From Paenibacillus tyrphae (GTDB lineage Bacteria > Bacillota > Bacilli > Paenibacillales > NBRC-103111), in the NCBI RefSeq assembly GCF_027925525.1, contig NZ_BSDJ01000019.1, forward strand, positions 1 to 64,000: a stretch of 64,000 bases of DNA, read 5' to 3'. How positions within the stretch are numbered: the stretch's first letter is position 1; each line of letters starts with the position of its first letter. Of this stretch, positions 62,125-64,000 are shown piece by piece. Made by a program: the position numbers and the translations under genes. The notes beneath the pieces were generated by a model. The model saw nothing but the letters and a program-made list of their open reading frames with translations. It was not told where the DNA came from and made no database searches.

Positions 62125-64000
62125 ATGACAAAAAAGGTAAAATTGCGTTCGTTAATCATCGGAGGGGGGTTCACCCTCCTTTTTGTTGTTCTGATAACCC
62201 GTGTCTATTGGGTGCAAGTCGTCGAAGGAGCCAATTTGGTTACGGAGGTTAAAGAAAAACAGTGGTCGAAGGAGAAGGTCATTCAGCCGGTCCGCGGAAG
62301 TATTTTGGACCGGAACGGCAAGGTGCTTGCGGAAGATTCCCCGGCGTTCACGCTGGCTCTGGTTCCCCGGACGATTAAAGATAACAACAATCAGGAAGAA
62401 GTTGTAAAAGGTCTGGCGGCGATTCTAGCGCCTTCCGGCGATCCGGCCGGTGTCTCGGCGCTGGAAGACAAAATACGCAAGCGTTTTGAAGCCAAGCGGG
62501 AATGGACGGCGATGGACCAGATCGAAATCCGCAACGAAGGCTGGAAGATCGACTCGGAGAAGGCCGATAAAATCAATCAACTTGTTAAAGATCTGCAGGC
62601 CAAGTTTCCGAAAGAGAAAACGCCGATCGGTATTGTACTTCTGCCTGAGATTAAGAGGTTTTACCCGGCTGGCCAGCTTGCTGCCCATCTGATCGGCTAC
62701 AGCAACAAAGAAGGCAAGCCCGTGATGGGGATCGAAGCGCAGCTCGACAAGTATTTGAAAGGCGTTCCGGGCTTTCTGAATTACGAGAAAGACCGTTATG
62801 GCGTTGAGCTGACGGGTTCGAAGAGCCGGTATCAGCCGGCGGTGAACGGCAGCAACGTACAGCTGACGATCGATAAAAATATTCAATTTTACATCGAGAA
62901 TGCACTGCAGAAGACGTATGACAAATGGCATCCGAAAAGCCTGACCGCGATCGCGGTCGATCCGAAGACGATGGAAATTCTTGGGCTTGCGAACATGCCG
63001 ACGTTCAACCCGAACAAATATGGTGATACGAAAAATCAATCGGATTTCATTAATCATGCCGTGGCCTCGCAATATGAACCCGGCTCGACGTTCAAGATTG
63101 TCACCCTGGCGGCAGCGGTGCAGGAAGGCGTGTTTTTTCCGGAAGACAAATATCAGTCCGGCAAAATCATCGTAGCGGACCGTGAGCTGCACGACCACAA
63201 CGTCGTCGGTTGGGGCAGAATTTCGTACCTTGAAGGTCTGAAACGTTCAAGTAACGTAGCGTTCGTAAAGCTTGGTCTCGAGAAGCTTGGGCCAGACAAG
63301 CTGCGGCAGTATATCGATAATTTCGGATTCGGCGCCAAGACGGGCGTCGATATCCCCGGTGAAGTTGCGGGCCGGGTCAAAATGCAGTATGCGCCGGAAT
63401 ACGCAACGGCGACCTACGGTCAAGGGCTAACCAGCACCATGATCCAGCAGACAGCGGCTTACGCTGCGATTGCGAACGGCGGCAAGTTGATGTGGCCGCA
63501 TGTCATCAAGCAGATCACGAACCCGGATACGGGCGAAGTCATCGAGAAGTACGACCCTAAGGTTATCCGCGAGGCCGTAACGCCGGAGACGGCAAAACAG
63601 GTTGGCGAATATTTGGAGCAGGTCGTGTCGGACCAGGAGAAAGGAACGGGACGCAAGGCATATATCGAGGGCTACCGGGTAGCAGGCAAGACCGGTACCG
63701 CGAACTTCGTGCTGCCGGGTCAAGTCAAATATGCTGAAGGACGATGGATGGTTTCCTTCATCGGCTACGCGCCTCTGGAGGACCCGCAAATCTTGGTAGC
63801 CATTATGGCGGACGATCCCGATCTCGGCGGCAACTATCATCTGGGGAGCGATGTAACCGCCCCGGCTTTCAAAGAAATCGTATCGCAAACGCTGCGGTAT
63901 ATGGGTATTGCGCCGAGCACCACCGTGCAGCAGACCTCCCAGCCGACGGAGAAAGCGCCGCAAGGCAAGATGCCGGATCTGACCGGCCAATCGCTGGATG
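62125..64000 (+). CDS. pbpB: Penicillin-binding protein 2 (PbpB/FtsI type), runs off the end
   Basis: This class B transpeptidase cross-links septal peptidoglycan. AGGGAGG lies 7-8 bases before ATG 62125; no stop occurs before the window end, so at least 625 residues are seen. A short cytoplasmic start and one membrane helix (LIIGGGFTLLFVVLITRVYW) precede the dimerisation domain (VRGSILDRNGKVLAED) and the transpeptidase domain with S321-TFK, S375-S-N and K522-TGT. A PASTA domain begins at the end (GKMPDLTGQSLD). Place after ftsL favours PbpB; the sporulation paralogue SpoVD cannot be excluded without the rest. Confidence 0.93.
   Translation, partial: MTKKVKLRSLIIGGGFTLLFVVLITRVYWVQVVEGANLVTEVKEKQWSKEKVIQPVRGSILDRNGKVLAEDSPAFTLALVPRTIKDNNNQEEVVKGLAAILAPSGDPAGVSALEDKIRKRFEAKREWTAMDQIEIRNEGWKIDSEKADKINQLVKDLQAKFPKEKTPIGIVLLPEIKRFYPAGQLAAHLIGYSNKEGKPVMGIEAQLDKYLKGVPGFLNYEKDRYGVELTGSKSRYQPAVNGSNVQLTIDKNIQFYIENALQKTYDKWHPKSLTAIAVDPKTMEILGLANMPTFNPNKYGDTKNQSDFINHAVASQYEPGSTFKIVTLAAAVQEGVFFPEDKYQSGKIIVADRELHDHNVVGWGRISYLEGLKRSSNVAFVKLGLEKLGPDKLRQYIDNFGFGAKTGVDIPGEVAGRVKMQYAPEYATATYGQGLTSTMIQQTAAYAAIANGGKLMWPHVIKQITNPDTGEVIEKYDPKVIREAVTPETAKQVGEYLEQVVSDQEKGTGRKAYIEGYRVAGKTGTANFVLPGQVKYAEGRWMVSFIGYAPLEDPQILVAIMADDPDLGGNYHLGSDVTAPAFKEIVSQTLRYMGIAPSTTVQQTSQPTEKAPQGKMPDLTGQSLD

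Overview
The window reads as chromosomal core DNA from a spore-forming, low-to-mid GC Gram-positive of the order Bacillales, most likely family Paenibacillaceae (Paenibacillus, Cohnella or a close relative). Evidence for this is the gene order (rpsU-yqeY-nfeD-floA-yqfC-yqfD-phoH-pgpH-ybeY-dgkA-cdd-era-yqzL-recO-ppsR-yqxD-dnaG-sigA-trmK-yqfO, then typA-ylaH and ylaJ/ylaK, then rsfA-panE-bshC-mraZ-rsmH-ftsL-pbpB), which is the order known from Bacillus subtilis, together with sporulation genes, strong Shine-Dalgarno sites, frequent GTG/TTG starts and fairly GC-rich coding sequence. I see no insertion sequence, prophage, CRISPR array, tRNA or rRNA.

Layout. 1-2447: 3' part of sbcC. 2521-4692: secreted GH26-like protein with a copper-amine-oxidase-N-like domain. 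4779-6701 (minus): an unusual continuous reading frame joining a TetR regulator to an FAD oxidoreductase, with its own promoter and operator. 7035-19008: HIT protein, ribosomal protein S21, YqeY, membrane-quality proteins NfeD/FloA, sporulation proteins YqfC/YqfD, PhoH, c-di-AMP phosphodiesterase PgpH, YbeY, DgkA, Cdd and Era. 19170-27754: YqzL, RecO, a 390-base non-coding stretch full of inverted repeats, PPDK regulator, DnaG, SigA, a membrane protein, TrmK, YqfO. 27822-28245: RNase P RNA. 28321-36942: subtilisin-like protease (minus), YpuI, GH15-like glycosidase, DUF1540, lytic transglycosylase, cysteine desulfurase and ThiI (thiolation pair), TerC family. 37168-46804: TypA, YlaH, small unknowns, YlaJ lipoprotein, YlaK, coiled-coil secreted protein, lipoprotein, MidA. 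46864-49603: DUF2626, RsfA, ketopantoate reductase, DUF3397. 50007-55760: complete oligopeptide ABC transporter operon oppABCDF. 55927-64000: BshC, AhcY, a DUF4349 lipoprotein, and the start of the division/cell-wall cluster (mraZ, rsmH, ftsL, penicillin-binding protein running off the end).

Most of the content is housekeeping and the gene functions are well known. I did not find a clear new multi-gene system. The items most worth a second look are: (1) the TetR-oxidoreductase single frame with an internal ribosome site and a self-operator lying on its -35 box; (2) the nested inverted repeats between recO and the PPDK regulator, at the place where B. subtilis carries glyQS; (3) a long dyad directly upstream of oppA and a 24-bp-arm hairpin between oppA and oppB; (4) a 15-bp inverted repeat upstream of phoH; (5) four tandem 10-bp MraZ boxes upstream of mraZ.
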